Origin: an uncultured Lachnospiraceae bacterium
GTDB taxonomy: Bacteria > Bacillota > Clostridia > Lachnospirales > Lachnospiraceae
Direction of reading: 5' to 3'
NCBI GenBank assembly: GCA_946406305.1
Contig: CAMJKC010000002.1
Span: 1 to 24,872 of the forward strand
Length of the DNA stretch: 24,872 nt
Numbering within the stretch: position 1 is the stretch's first letter; the number at the start of each line of letters is the position of its first letter. Made by a program: the position numbers and the translations under genes. The notes below the pieces were generated by a model, which had not been told where the DNA came from, did not search any database, and saw only the letters and a program-made list of their open reading frames with translations. Shown here in pieces: positions 14,373 to 24,400 of this stretch.

Positions 14373-14731
14373 AGACTGAAGATGGTGATGAAATAAAACT
14401 AATGTATCATTACCTATTCAATCTATTGTGCTTTCAATTCAAAGTTGTTAGTATTCCCTACTTTATGGATGAATGCACTCAGTGGGAATTAAATGATATT
14501 GTCGAGAATCTTCCCTATATGGATAGAAATATGTGGGAAGCAGCAAGACTTAATGCCTATATAGTGGCTCAAGTGAATAGTAAGAAAGACCTAAAGATGC
14601 AAGATATTTGCAAATTCAAGTGGGATGAAGATGAGAGTAAGAACATTGAAATCTCTAATAGTGATATAGAGAGATTAAAAGAAAAAGCAAGGAGGATACA
14701 AAATGAACATTTACACAACAGAACAATTTGA
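14103..14731 (+). CDS. Tail assembly chaperone, frameshifted long form (gpGT-like)
   Basis: A -1 slip on A AAA AAC at 14363-14369 bypasses TAA and continues CTA AAG ACT into an open frame ending at 14731, giving 89 plus 120 residues, 209 in all. The T-part (MDECTQWELNDIVENLPYMD, then WEAARLNAYIVAQVNSKKDL) should bind the tail tube subunit, linking it to the coated tape measure. An ATG at 14402 in the same frame could also start a free T-part, but it has no clear ribosome-binding site. The 3' end overlaps the next gene by 29 bases. Confidence 0.8.
14363..14414 (+). promoter_or_regulatory. Programmed -1 frameshift signal
   Basis: The slippery heptamer A AAA AAC (14363-14369) is in the correct frame, with TAA as the next codon. 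A possible stimulatory stem pairs 14384-14391 with 14407-14414 (8 bp, one G-T pair, 15-base loop), 14 bases after the heptamer. The spacer is longer than usual, so the stem is less certain than the heptamer. Confidence 0.82.
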
Positions 14732-15119
14732 GAAAGCAACATTAGAGCAATTGGATAAGATAGATAAGGCTTTGGTTGCAGCAGCCTATAAGATTAAGGA
14801 GAATGCCCAAAACCTTTTTGTTAATAATACCAAATACAAGAATCTTGATAGAATTAGAGATGGTATAATGTTAGGTAGATTACAGAATAGTCAGATTAAA
14901 CTTCATGCCTTTGGCTATAATGACCCAGAGAAACACACTTATAAAGCAAGATTCTTTGTAGGAGGAACCCAAATAAGAGTTAATAAGAAACCAATTGGTA
15001 AACACAAGAAACCACTAACTAAGGGTAGAATTGAACCTTTAGACACTATTGATAAGGCTACTCAGAATGGTGGAACAATATTAGACAATTATATAAAAAG
15101 AGCATTAGACAATGGGTAA
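14703..15119 (+). CDS. Putative HK97 gp10-like tail/neck protein
   Basis: A 138-residue protein. A long N-terminal helix (KALVAAAYKIKENAQNLFVNN), a middle LDRIRDGIMLGRL, a strand block IKLHAFGYN, and YKARFFVGGT correspond to the usual helix, 'lrdsI' and 'RFxExGT' elements of gp10-like proteins involved in tail completion. Its position after the chaperone rather than before the tail tube is unusual compared with HK97. The C-terminal half is basic (NKKPIGKHKKPLTKGR). It overlaps the tape measure gene by 8 bases. The family call is moderate. Confidence 0.55.
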   Translation: MNIYTTEQFEKATLEQLDKIDKALVAAAYKIKENAQNLFVNNTKYKNLDRIRDGIMLGRLQNSQIKLHAFGYNDPEKHTYKARFFVGGTQIRVNKKPIGKHKKPLTKGRIEPLDTIDKATQNGGTILDNYIKRALDNG

Positions 15120-17409
15120 TTTATCAGCGATAATTAGTGCTGACACTACTGGTTTTAAGAAGTCAGTAGAGGAAGCCAAAAACATATTAGAGAAATTCAG
15201 TAAAGCAGAAGATGATGCTGTCAAGCAGATTAAAGAGGTGTCCAATGTCAGTGACTCTCAAGTAGCAGCCTTTCAGAGAGTGAATAGAACACTTTCTAAG
15301 GTTAGTAGTGGAGCAATGTCCACAGCACAATCAGAAAAGGCTCTATCTTCCCAAGTAAAGGAATTAAGAATCCAATATGCTAACCTATCTGATACAGCCA
15401 AACAAAGTGAATTTGGAAGAGCAATTCAGAGAAGTTGTGAGGATGCGACTAAATATCTAAATCAAGTAAGACAGCAATTAGATGCAGTTAAAGAAAAGAC
15501 AGAGGAAACAAGTCAAACCAATACTTCTTTTGGGAATGTATTAGGGAATTTAAAGGGAGTATTAGGCTCTGTAGGATTAGCATTAGGAGCAGCCACTACA
15601 GCACAAGCAGCATTTGAAAAGGCTATTAATAGTAACCAAACTACAGCAGATGGATTTGCAGGTGTTATGGAAGCAGCCAAAACAAGTGTAAATCAATTCT
15701 TCTATGCTATCACTACTGGAGACTTCAGTGTATTTGATAATGGTCTTAGAAATCTTATCACAAGAGCAAGAGAAGCAGCAAGTGCTATTGACCAATTAGG
15801 AAATACCTTAATGTCCTATGGTGTTATTAATGCTAAGGCTCAATCAAAAATAACAGCAGCAAAGGCTATCCTATATGACCCTAATGCTACAGAGGAACAA
15901 AAGAAGAAAGCAGAGGAAGATTTAAGAGCAGCCTACAAAGAGATTCAAGATTCAGCAGAAGTTGCAGTAGGAGATTATGCAGATGCAATTACCAAAGAAG
16001 TAGAGGCACAGGGTAATATCTCTTTAGGTGGTGGTGCTATAGATATTATTGATAAGTGGCTTGAAATGGATGCCAAAAAAGGCAGAGAAGAAGCCAAAAG
16101 AATAGCAAAAGAACAATATAAAGCATATGAGGATGCAAAGAAAGAACTAAGACAGAGAACAGGTCAAGATGTATCTTCTACTGATTTATATAGAGGGCAG
16201 TATTCAGGCAATTATGGAAACAGAAGGGATGATGCTGCTTATGCTAAAGGATTAGAAGAACTAAATGAAAAGTATAAGGATGCTATAGTCTATAATACAT
16301 TAATTGAAAAATACCAAGATGACCAACTGAATACTTTAGGACAGCAAAGAATTGCTATGATTCAAATGAGTGATTCAGCAGCAGAATATGCTATCCAAAT
16401 GGGTAAAGTTGGTAAGGCTATGAATGGTGGAAATAAAGGAGGTGGAACTACTACTACTTCTACTCCTACAAGAACTTCAATAGACCTAACCTTATCTCCT
16501 ATTTCAGTTGGTAGAACAGAAAAGCAAATAAAAGATGAAATAAAGACACTTCAACAAAAGATAGAGAATACACCAGATGGAGTATTAAGAATAGCCTTAA
16601 TTGCCCAAAAGCAAGATTTAGAGAAAGAACTACAGAATATAGGCAAAGACCCAATAAAGGTTAAGATAGAAGTTGATGCTTCTAATATGGATTTAAGTGG
16701 TGTTAAGAATGCCAATTCTAATACTACTAATAATCCTATCTATAAGAAGGATGTATGGAATAAAGGAGTAGATGGAGCCTATGAAATGGTAGGTGCATTA
16801 GATTCTGTTTATTCTGCAATTCATAGAATAGATAAGGGATGGAATGAAATGTCTGATTGGGAACACTTCTTTGCCATTACTGACTTAATCTTTGGTGTGG
16901 CAGATGCTATTAATTCTGTTATTAGTGGTTATCAAAGCCTAATGGAAGTAATGCACACATTAAGCGCAATTTCCTCAGCAGCCTCTAAAAAGAAGATTGC
17001 AGAGAATGCCCAAGAAACTTCATCTAATATTACTACAATGGCTACTGAAGAAGGTAAGGCTATTACAAGTGCTACAGCCAGTGGTGCTAAACTTCCTTTC
17101 CCAGCCAACATTGCAGCAATAGCAGCAGGTGTAGCAGCAGTTATTGGAGCAATTGCAATGATAGGCTCATTTGCTGAAGGTGGTATTATAAAAGGCTCTA
17201 ACACTATTGGTGACATGAATCTTGCAAGAGTTAATAGTGGTGAGATGATTTTAAATGGAAGTCAACAGAAACACTTATTCAATATGTTGAATCAAGGTGG
17301 TGGTAATACTGATTCATCTACAAGTGGTGAAGTTCATTTCAAGATTCAAGGAAAAGACTTAGTTGGAGTGCTTAGTAATTACAATAAAAAAGTAGGAAAA
17401 GTATTATGA
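15112..17409 (+). CDS. Tape measure protein
   Basis: A 765-residue protein of mainly helical, Ala/Lys/Glu-rich sequence. It begins with the typical opening NLSAIISADTTGFKKSVEEA and carries coiled coils over about 20-135 and 265-350. Hydrophobic segments lie near 143-165 and 660-690, the second ending in SFAEGGIIKGS, a common tape-measure C-terminal motif. A Thr/Ser/Gly linker sits near 440-460. At roughly 1.5 angstroms per residue, the family rule, the tail would be about 115 nm. The hydrophobic segments probably help DNA cross the inner membrane. It overlaps both neighbours by a few bases. Confidence 0.94.
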   Translation: MGNLSAIISADTTGFKKSVEEAKNILEKFSKAEDDAVKQIKEVSNVSDSQVAAFQRVNRTLSKVSSGAMSTAQSEKALSSQVKELRIQYANLSDTAKQSEFGRAIQRSCEDATKYLNQVRQQLDAVKEKTEETSQTNTSFGNVLGNLKGVLGSVGLALGAATTAQAAFEKAINSNQTTADGFAGVMEAAKTSVNQFFYAITTGDFSVFDNGLRNLITRAREAASAIDQLGNTLMSYGVINAKAQSKITAAKAILYDPNATEEQKKKAEEDLRAAYKEIQDSAEVAVGDYADAITKEVEAQGNISLGGGAIDIIDKWLEMDAKKGREEAKRIAKEQYKAYEDAKKELRQRTGQDVSSTDLYRGQYSGNYGNRRDDAAYAKGLEELNEKYKDAIVYNTLIEKYQDDQLNTLGQQRIAMIQMSDSAAEYAIQMGKVGKAMNGGNKGGGTTTTSTPTRTSIDLTLSPISVGRTEKQIKDEIKTLQQKIENTPDGVLRIALIAQKQDLEKELQNIGKDPIKVKIEVDASNMDLSGVKNANSNTTNNPIYKKDVWNKGVDGAYEMVGALDSVYSAIHRIDKGWNEMSDWEHFFAITDLIFGVADAINSVISGYQSLMEVMHTLSAISSAASKKKIAENAQETSSNITTMATEEGKAITSATASGAKLPFPANIAAIAAGVAAVIGAIAMIGSFAEGGIIKGSNTIGDMNLARVNSGEMILNGSQQKHLFNMLNQGGGNTDSSTSGEVHFKIQGKDLVGVLSNYNKKVGKVL

Positions 17410-19922
17410 GATATATAGGAGAATTTAATGACACACAAGAAGTCACTTACAGAGTGGAGATAGTAACTCCTACTGAAGGTGAAGATGAAACCCTCTTAAT
17501 GAGTGGGGAACCAGTAATTATATCCTATGAATCTGAAGATGAGCAAGCGTATAAGCCATATAAATGCTCCACTGCTACTATCTCTTTCTATTTGAATGAG
17601 GCTAACTTTGATTTAATTGATGCCTTTGCAAATAGGGTAAGAGTCAACATATATAAAGGGAATGAGGTTATTTGGTGTGGATTCGCTACACCAAATGCCT
17701 ATTCTCAAAGTTATGAAGATTATAGGGATGAATTTCAACTTGAATGTCAAGATGGAATATCCACACTTCAGTATTATGATTATGAGTATATCCCTATTTA
17801 TAGTGATTATGGAACTATAGATGAAGAACACCCATACAATCACCTACATTGGGATAGAGCATTAACAGAGCATAATAAGGCTACTAACTTCTTTCACTTG
17901 ATAATGATGATGAATAAGAAGTTAGGTGGTATGTATGAGAATATCTATGTTACTGATTCAATTATCAATCCCTACACAAAAGATATATCTGTATTGGATT
18001 CTATATTTATTAGTGAAAATAACTTCTTTGATGAAGATGGTGAGCCAATGAAGATGTTAGAAATTCTGGAAGAGATTTGTAGATATTGCTCTTTAACTTG
18101 TGTTCCTTATGGGGATTCATTATACTTTATTAATTTTGATGCAGTAGCAGCAGGTAATAATGGTTACTTCAAATATGAGAAAATGAATCCTACTAAATAT
18201 GTTTGCACAAGAACAAATCTTGTAGGGGACATAGATATTAATATTGATTCATTTAGTTCAAAAGGTTGTAAGATAACTACAGATTCAGTTTATAACTATT
18301 GTAAAGTTAAAGATGACTTATATTCAATAGATACTCTAACTCCTTCAATCGAGGAAAATAGAATAAGAACAGAGGCTGTAGATATTTTAGGTAATGTTGG
18401 TGTATCTGATGTATCTATTGAGGAAGTTCAAACAGATAACACTAAATCTAATTATGGTGAAGTCAAGATTAAGAATGATATTAATGGTGACAAAAAGCAG
18501 TGGGTATTCTATAGATTCTATGGTTATAATTGGACTAAGAATTTAAACAATAGATATATCTTCTACTACTACCCTACTGATTCTATTGAATATCATACCT
18601 CATCAAATACACCAATTCCTCTATATGATATAGATAGTCTTAATTACAGAAGATTCAGATATAGAACTATATTGGATATGAATGGTGCTTGTATTGTAGA
18701 TTATGCTGTTATTGCAGTTGATGAATGGGCAGATGAAATTAAGTCTGTTGATTTTCAGCCTGCAATATTGTTTCATACAACAGATATTAGTGATAAAGAT
18801 ATAGATACCTCATTAGGTTCAAATGTTCAAATTGCTGACTGGTTACAAGGTGGTGTTCAACCAATGTTTAAGTTACTAACTGAGCCACAATTAATGAAGA
18901 AGAATGACTATATTGTTATTAGTGGTGAGATGGCTCATTATCATCATAAAGATAAATGCCCTATAGATGCAGGTCTTGAGGATAAAACTAAAGGTGCAAG
19001 ACTATCTTTTGGAACATACACAGCAGAATGGGCTTGTTTGAAATGTGGTATGTATTATTGGAATGGTAATGATTGGCAAGATACTGCTTGTAATTTTGCC
19101 TTACCTTTTGAGTATCAAAAAGACCAAATGGCATTTAATAACTTTATCCCAATCAAGAATACAATCAACTACACAATGAATATTGATAAGGAAGGTTATT
19201 GTGTTCCTTGTTTACCTTCAACTTATGCTGATAATGCTTGTGTTCTTAATACTATTGAGTTTACGATGTATAGACCACACTCTTTTATGGGCAGAAGTAA
19301 AAGAATGTCATTACTTAAAAACTTTGATATAAGTATAGTTGGTCAGAGGGATGATGTTATTAATAACAATGCTGATAACACAGAAGTAGAATCAATAAGA
19401 CCTACTAATGTATCAGAGTATGATGATGTGACTTGTAAGATTTGCACATGGGATAATAAGGGATTTAATTGGAGTCAGACTTTCTTTATAAGGGATTATC
19501 AAGGTATTGGCACTGATTCTTTCTATCAGAATGGATTATCATTTATTGATGATGATGCTTATGTTCAGATAGGTGTTGACCAATCTACAAGATTGAAGAT
19601 TACAGACCTATTGAGTAATACATTACTTCTACCACATTTGATATTTAAATCAGTAGATGTGTTTTATGATGTCAATAAAGGTTATGTATTCTCACCAGAG
19701 GAACTTATAGTAAGTCACAATGTTGAGCAATATAATAATCCTACTCTGAATATTGAAGTAAATCTAAAGAATAATTTGAATATTAAACCTTATTCAAGAT
19801 TCACTTATAACAGCCAATTCCCTAACTTTATATTTGCAGTAGATTCAGTAGAATATAATCTAAGGGAAAATGAGGCACAAGTAAAACTAATTAATAAGAA
19901 GATAGAATATGAGGGGAACTAA
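17406..19922 (+). CDS. Baseplate/distal tail hub protein
   Basis: An 838-residue protein in the slot where siphoviruses encode distal tail (Dit) and tail-associated (Tal) proteins. The N-terminus (RYIGEFNDTQEVTYRVEI, then GEPVIISYESED) looks like the Dit/hub beta-barrel region, and no separate Dit gene is present, so the two functions may be fused. The middle has strand-rich repeats. A region near 509-565 has H511, H513, H514 and C518, then C544 and C547, close to MYYWNGNDWQD, a sugar-binding-like YWNG...W motif often seen in Bacteroidota phage tail proteins. It starts at the ATGA overlap with the tape measure gene. No lysozyme motif was recognised. Confidence 0.72.
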   Translation: MRYIGEFNDTQEVTYRVEIVTPTEGEDETLLMSGEPVIISYESEDEQAYKPYKCSTATISFYLNEANFDLIDAFANRVRVNIYKGNEVIWCGFATPNAYSQSYEDYRDEFQLECQDGISTLQYYDYEYIPIYSDYGTIDEEHPYNHLHWDRALTEHNKATNFFHLIMMMNKKLGGMYENIYVTDSIINPYTKDISVLDSIFISENNFFDEDGEPMKMLEILEEICRYCSLTCVPYGDSLYFINFDAVAAGNNGYFKYEKMNPTKYVCTRTNLVGDIDINIDSFSSKGCKITTDSVYNYCKVKDDLYSIDTLTPSIEENRIRTEAVDILGNVGVSDVSIEEVQTDNTKSNYGEVKIKNDINGDKKQWVFYRFYGYNWTKNLNNRYIFYYYPTDSIEYHTSSNTPIPLYDIDSLNYRRFRYRTILDMNGACIVDYAVIAVDEWADEIKSVDFQPAILFHTTDISDKDIDTSLGSNVQIADWLQGGVQPMFKLLTEPQLMKKNDYIVISGEMAHYHHKDKCPIDAGLEDKTKGARLSFGTYTAEWACLKCGMYYWNGNDWQDTACNFALPFEYQKDQMAFNNFIPIKNTINYTMNIDKEGYCVPCLPSTYADNACVLNTIEFTMYRPHSFMGRSKRMSLLKNFDISIVGQRDDVINNNADNTEVESIRPTNVSEYDDVTCKICTWDNKGFNWSQTFFIRDYQGIGTDSFYQNGLSFIDDDAYVQIGVDQSTRLKITDLLSNTLLLPHLIFKSVDVFYDVNKGYVFSPEELIVSHNVEQYNNPTLNIEVNLKNNLNIKPYSRFTYNSQFPNFIFAVDSVEYNLRENEAQVKLINKKIEYEGN

Positions 19923-20280
19923 TATTAAACTAATCAAAGAACCTTGTAATGAATTTAATTGGAATGATACTCAGAAACAATATAAGAGAAATGGTGATTT
20001 AACCTACCAATTCAGTTACACTAAGAAGGGGAGTTACTCCAAAGGTAATGAGTTTGAGGATGAACATGGATTATTTGAGTTTAGTCTATATACTGGTAAG
20101 TTAGATTATGTAACTATTAATGGTGAAAATCCAGACTTAGGTGCATTAGACTTATATTCTTTAATCAGAATTGAGGCTGATACTGATGGTTACTTATACG
20201 CCTACATTCCCTATAATGTTGAAGATGAGATTTCTTTTGAAATTAATAATAGAGGTGTATTTATAATAAATGAAAATTAA
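19909..20280 (+). CDS. Tail-tip protein of unknown function, 123 residues
   Basis: A beta-rich, acidic protein with many aromatic residues (YQFSYTKKGSYSKGNEFEDE, and later YLYAYIPYNVEDEISFEIN). No family was recognised. It overlaps the hub gene by 14 bases and is followed 6 bases later by the next tail gene, so it belongs to the tail-tip cluster. Its size and composition suit a small adaptor or fibre-attachment domain. Confidence 0.68.
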   Translation: MRGTNIKLIKEPCNEFNWNDTQKQYKRNGDLTYQFSYTKKGSYSKGNEFEDEHGLFEFSLYTGKLDYVTINGENPDLGALDLYSLIRIEADTDGYLYAYIPYNVEDEISFEINNRGVFIINEN

Positions 20281-20286
20281 TAAAGT

Positions 20287-20850
20287 ATGGCAAGATATAC
20301 AATAGGCAGAATACTCCCAATATTTCAAGGAAGTTGGGTGGCAGGACAAAGTTATGATAAATTAGATATAGTTCTTCATGGAATTATATCCTATGTAAGT
20401 AATGTAGATAATAACACCACAGAACCAACTGAAAATAATAATAGATGGCAAGAAGTATGTAGAGGTGCAACAGCAGAAGAAGTAGTAGCAGCCTTAGAGG
20501 GTGGTCAATTACAAGTTGGCAGGTTAGATGTAGCAAATGATGTAACTGCTTCAGATGTGTATGTTAGTGGCTCAGTTAAGATTGGTAATAAAGATGTAGC
20601 CACACAAGAGTATGTTACTAATGCTGTAAGATATGGTATTGATGCAGTAGATATAGACCAAACCTATAATGATAAAGTTAATATAGAAACTACTATGTTA
20701 GGAGGTGGTGGTTCAAGTTCATCTATCTTAGCAGCCACTTCTACAAGAGCAGGTGTAATGTCAGCAGTAGATAAGGCTAAGTTGGATTCTATAGATTCAT
20801 TACTACCTATCAGTGTAGTTGAAGGAACTAATAACTATAATAATTACTAA
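20287..20850 (+). CDS. Tail fibre adaptor with CBM-like N-terminus
   Basis: A 187-residue protein. The N-terminal 60 residues (GSWVAGQSYDKLDIVLH, then YVSNV, PTENNNRW) follow the pattern of small carbohydrate-binding modules of the CBM5/12 type: aromatic residues around 'W..G..Y...D.V...g..Y.s......P....W'. A strand-rich middle (70-135) is followed by a GGGGSSSS linker and GVMSAVDKAKLDSI, a short alpha-helical element common just before the ends of tail fibre proteins. It ends VVEGTNNYNNY, nearly identical to the end of the next protein. The last 33 bases are the left direct repeat. Confidence 0.7.
   Translation: MARYTIGRILPIFQGSWVAGQSYDKLDIVLHGIISYVSNVDNNTTEPTENNNRWQEVCRGATAEEVVAALEGGQLQVGRLDVANDVTASDVYVSGSVKIGNKDVATQEYVTNAVRYGIDAVDIDQTYNDKVNIETTMLGGGGSSSSILAATSTRAGVMSAVDKAKLDSIDSLLPISVVEGTNNYNNY
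20818..20850 (+). repeat. Fibre cassette direct repeat, left
   Basis: The 33 bases at the 3' end of the adaptor gene, up to and including its stop, match 21410-21442 at 30 of 33 positions. They encode VEGTNNYNNY. Confidence 0.92.
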
Positions 20851-20854
20851 TGAT

Positions 20855-21442
20855 ATGAGAAAGATTAGAATAGGCAAAGACATTATTATAAAATGGAAGG
20901 TAACTATCAATACTGGTTTACCTTTGGAGGATGCAGACCTAACCTTAGTCATGGTTAATCCTAAACTACTTCTAACTACTTTAGATTTCACTATAGAAGA
21001 TAATGAGTATGTAGTAGCCAAATTTAAAGGTGTTGACCATAAATGCTGTGGTGTTCATAAACTAACTCTTTGGCTCAATAGAGGAAAGGAGAATCAATCA
21101 GCATTAGATTCAGTAGATGCCTTTAGATTGGTAATGTTTACTAATGAAGAAGAAGATGATGATGAATCTATAGCCAATGAAGTAGTAGAGTTAGAAGGAG
21201 AAATAACTACTACAGATAAAGGTGAGAAAGGAGATAAAGGAGATACTGGTAATGGTATTGATTCAACTGAATTGAATTCAGACTATACCCTAACTATTAA
21301 TTACACAGATGGAACTTCTTATACAACTACAAGCATAAGAGGTGAAAAGGGAGAAAAGGGTGATAAAGGTGATGCAGTTATCATCAATGTAAGTGAACAA
21401 GCATTAATTGTTGAAGGAACTAATACTTATAATAATTATTAA
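20855..21442 (+). CDS. Collagen-like fibre/adaptor protein
   Basis: A 195-residue protein. Residues 1-95 look like an Ig-like adaptor domain of the BppU-N type (IRIGKDIIIKWKVTINTG, and later HKLTLWLNRG, AFRLVMF). An acidic linker leads to two collagen-like runs of Gly-X-Y triplets, GEKGDKGDTGNG (about 123-134) and GEKGEKGDKGDA (about 163-174), which fold as trimers. Between them lies a short strand repeat (DYTLTINYTDGTSY). The end IVEGTNTYNNY repeats the end of the previous protein. The ATG at 20855, just after the previous stop, is chosen; a TTG at 20819 would lie within the previous gene's coding repeat. The gene is bracketed by 33-bp direct repeats. Confidence 0.82.
   Translation: MRKIRIGKDIIIKWKVTINTGLPLEDADLTLVMVNPKLLLTTLDFTIEDNEYVVAKFKGVDHKCCGVHKLTLWLNRGKENQSALDSVDAFRLVMFTNEEEDDDESIANEVVELEGEITTTDKGEKGDKGDTGNGIDSTELNSDYTLTINYTDGTSYTTTSIRGEKGEKGDKGDAVIINVSEQALIVEGTNTYNNY
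21410..21442 (+). repeat. Fibre cassette direct repeat, right
   Basis: Second copy of the 33-bp unit, at the 3' end of the collagen-like gene. It encodes VEGTNTYNNY. The two copies are 592 bases apart and enclose one whole gene. Confidence 0.92.
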
Positions 21443-21445
21443 TAT

Positions 21446-24400
21446 ATGGCAAAAGATATAACCTTGAAAAATGGGGATGGTAGTGTGATATACTATCCAA
21501 AGACAGTCAGTGATTTGGTCTTTGAAAATGAGACTGGTAAGACAATTAAACAGCAGATTAATGAAACTAATACTAATCTTGAAGTTGGTGTAGGCACTAA
21601 CATTGGTGATATTTACACACTAAAGAAGATTATGCAAGATGGTAGTGTAGAAACTGCTACTGGTTCAACTAATAGAACACGTCAAGTAGATGTTGAGAAT
21701 TATGTTGGTCAGCAAGTAACTATTGGTGGTGTGCTATATGCCAAGACTGCAACATATACTTATTGTTGGTGGGCAATTCACGATGAGAATGGAAGTGTAA
21801 TTGAGCATTCAAATATTAGCACAACTTCAAGTGCTATTAGATATGAGAAGGTAACCCTTACAATTCCAGAAGGCGCAAAGACTCTTTATGTGCAAGGAAG
21901 TCTAAATTTTATGCCTTATGCTATTGTTTATGATAAAATCAAAGAAAGAATAAGCAAATTAGAATATGATTCAGTCAAGACTATAAATGATTTAGATGTA
22001 TCTTCATTACCAAGAGTAAGACACGCATTAATTAGTTCTGGAGGCACTTGGATTAGTTGGAGTGAGCAACTTAGAGATGGTGTGCTTATTGATGTGCAGC
22101 CAAATGATAAGATAAGAATAGTTGCAGGTAATGAGTCATGTCAATACTCTTTCCTAACTGAGCATCCTTCTTCTGTAGGGGCTGGTGTAACTGCTCCTCT
22201 TGTGCCAGGGACACTAAGATATTTCATTACAGCAGGAAAATCTGAAGTAATTGAAATTCCACAAGATTGCTATTGTCTTAATATCAGAACTACCTATAAT
22301 GATGTAGATATGGCACCAGTTGCTATCACATTTATTGGAGATAGATTTGAAGTAATTGAGAATGATTTATCTAATGTAGAAGGTGAAGTAGAGGAAATAA
22401 AAGACAATGTAGAAATCAAGTATAATAACATTGTTAATAGTCCAGATGCTACATTAGCAAGATTTATCTCTAATAATACTGGAACTTGGAACACAACTAA
22501 TTTGGGACAAGTAGCCTCACATATTTTCTATGTGAAAGGTGGAGAAACCTATGAAGTTCAAGCAAATCCAAATAAACCTGCTTATGTTCACCTATTGACT
22601 GAAGTTGATATTACTACTCCTCCACAATATATGGATGGAACAGAGAAGGTAGTTATTCCTACTGGAGAGAAAGCAATTGTCAATATTCCACAAGATGGAT
22701 TTATGTTGATAGTAAGGGAATTTTATTCAGCAGGTAGTGGTGACTATATTCCAACTTCTGTGGTTAAAGTATCAGAAGTAAATGATGTGGCTAAAGATAG
22801 TCAAGAAAGACTTGAGAATATATCATTTGTGCCAATCAGATACACTATGATAAGCAATAAGAAAATCAGTAGTGATGGTTCTGTAGTAGATGTTACCTCA
22901 ACAGCAAATAGAACACTTAAAGCAGATATAACTGATTATATTGGTAAGACTTTATATTTGACTGGTGCTTTATATAAAAAGACAGATACTAATGACTATT
23001 GTTGGTATGTATTCCAAGATGAAGAAGGAAATGTAATTGAGAAATCAGAGACTTCCTACAAAGCAAGTTCTATCCTCTATAAAGATGAACCAATAGTTGT
23101 TCCAGAAGGAGCAGTCTTCTTATATGTCCAAGGTAGTAATGCTGCAAATTTAATAATGCCAAATGCTCAGATTTTTGTTAATGATGCATTAGTTGAAGTT
23201 ATCAATAATGGCTCTGATTCTGTTGAGAAAACAACAAGAACATTTGCTTTGGATTTTCCTTGTTTAAATGGTAACACTGGTAGGATTGTAACTGCAAGTA
23301 CAGCAACAAATAAGTTCAATAAACATACCTTTGAATATATCAAGGTTCATAAGACCATAAAGATAAAGAATCTTGGAGGAATTACTCAGAATGTATCTGT
23401 TTATTTCTATGATAAGGATTTGGGATTTATCTCCTATACTTCCTATCCAGCCTCTGAAGGACTTAATGAACTTGAAGTAACTGATATTCCAAGTGGTACA
23501 GTATGGTTTAGAGTTAGTTTCTATCTTCATAATAATAATGTAGCCACTACAGATGGTTATAAGAGATTTGAAGTAGATATTGAAAGTGAATGGGGATATG
23601 GTGTAGAAACCACTAAAGAACCTTATATTGAATATCAGCCTTTTGTTTATTCAGTTAAGGCAAATATTCCAATTAAGATTACACAATATTCCTATACTAC
23701 TAAGTCAGTATATGGATTTGATGAAGGCTTGATTCACCTACCACCTACATATACTCCTAATGGTAAACCTACTCCAGTTATCTTCTTTATTCATGGTGAT
23801 GCAGAAAGATATACTATAGGTGAAAGTTCATTTAGTGGTCACATGCAGATGCAGCAATGTTGGTCAGATGCAGGTTTTGCTCAAGTGGATTTGGATTTGA
23901 TTCCCAATTTCTATAATCAACCTACAATTACTTCCTCAGGTGGCACAAGAGATGACTTGGAATGTTTAAGTGCTGCTTGGAAATGGTTGACTAACCACTT
24001 TAATGTTGATGCAAGTGGATTCTATTTGATTGGTAGGTCAAGAGGTGGTCAATGTGTATTTGAAGTTCTTGGTAAAGGTGGAGCAACTAAATTGCCTATC
24101 ATTGCAGCAATCTCTATGGCAGGTGCTAATAGTATGATGGCATATACTCTCTTTAGCAATAAGGTAAGAACTGAAGCAATGTGGCAAATGTGGTGTAATT
24201 CAAGAGGACTTCCTACAGAGAATAGACCTTCTTGGGAACAAAGTCCAATTTATTCTACAAGTGGAAGATGGCTAAATGACACAGACATATATAACTTTGT
24301 TTCAAATAACTTTGATTTGTGGAGCAAGAAGGAATTAACTGGTTGGGGAATGATTACTAAGAATACTAATAACATTACTCCAAGAGATTGGTTTGACAAC

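Noticed and set aside
16932..17216. 94-codon minus-strand frame inside the tape measure gene
   Set aside because: It is the antisense of the alanine-rich hydrophobic segment and has no supporting context.
21220..21380. CRISPR-like or tandem DNA repeat
   Set aside because: The short GGTGATAAAGGT-type repeats are collagen-like Gly-X-Y codons, not a repeat-spacer array.
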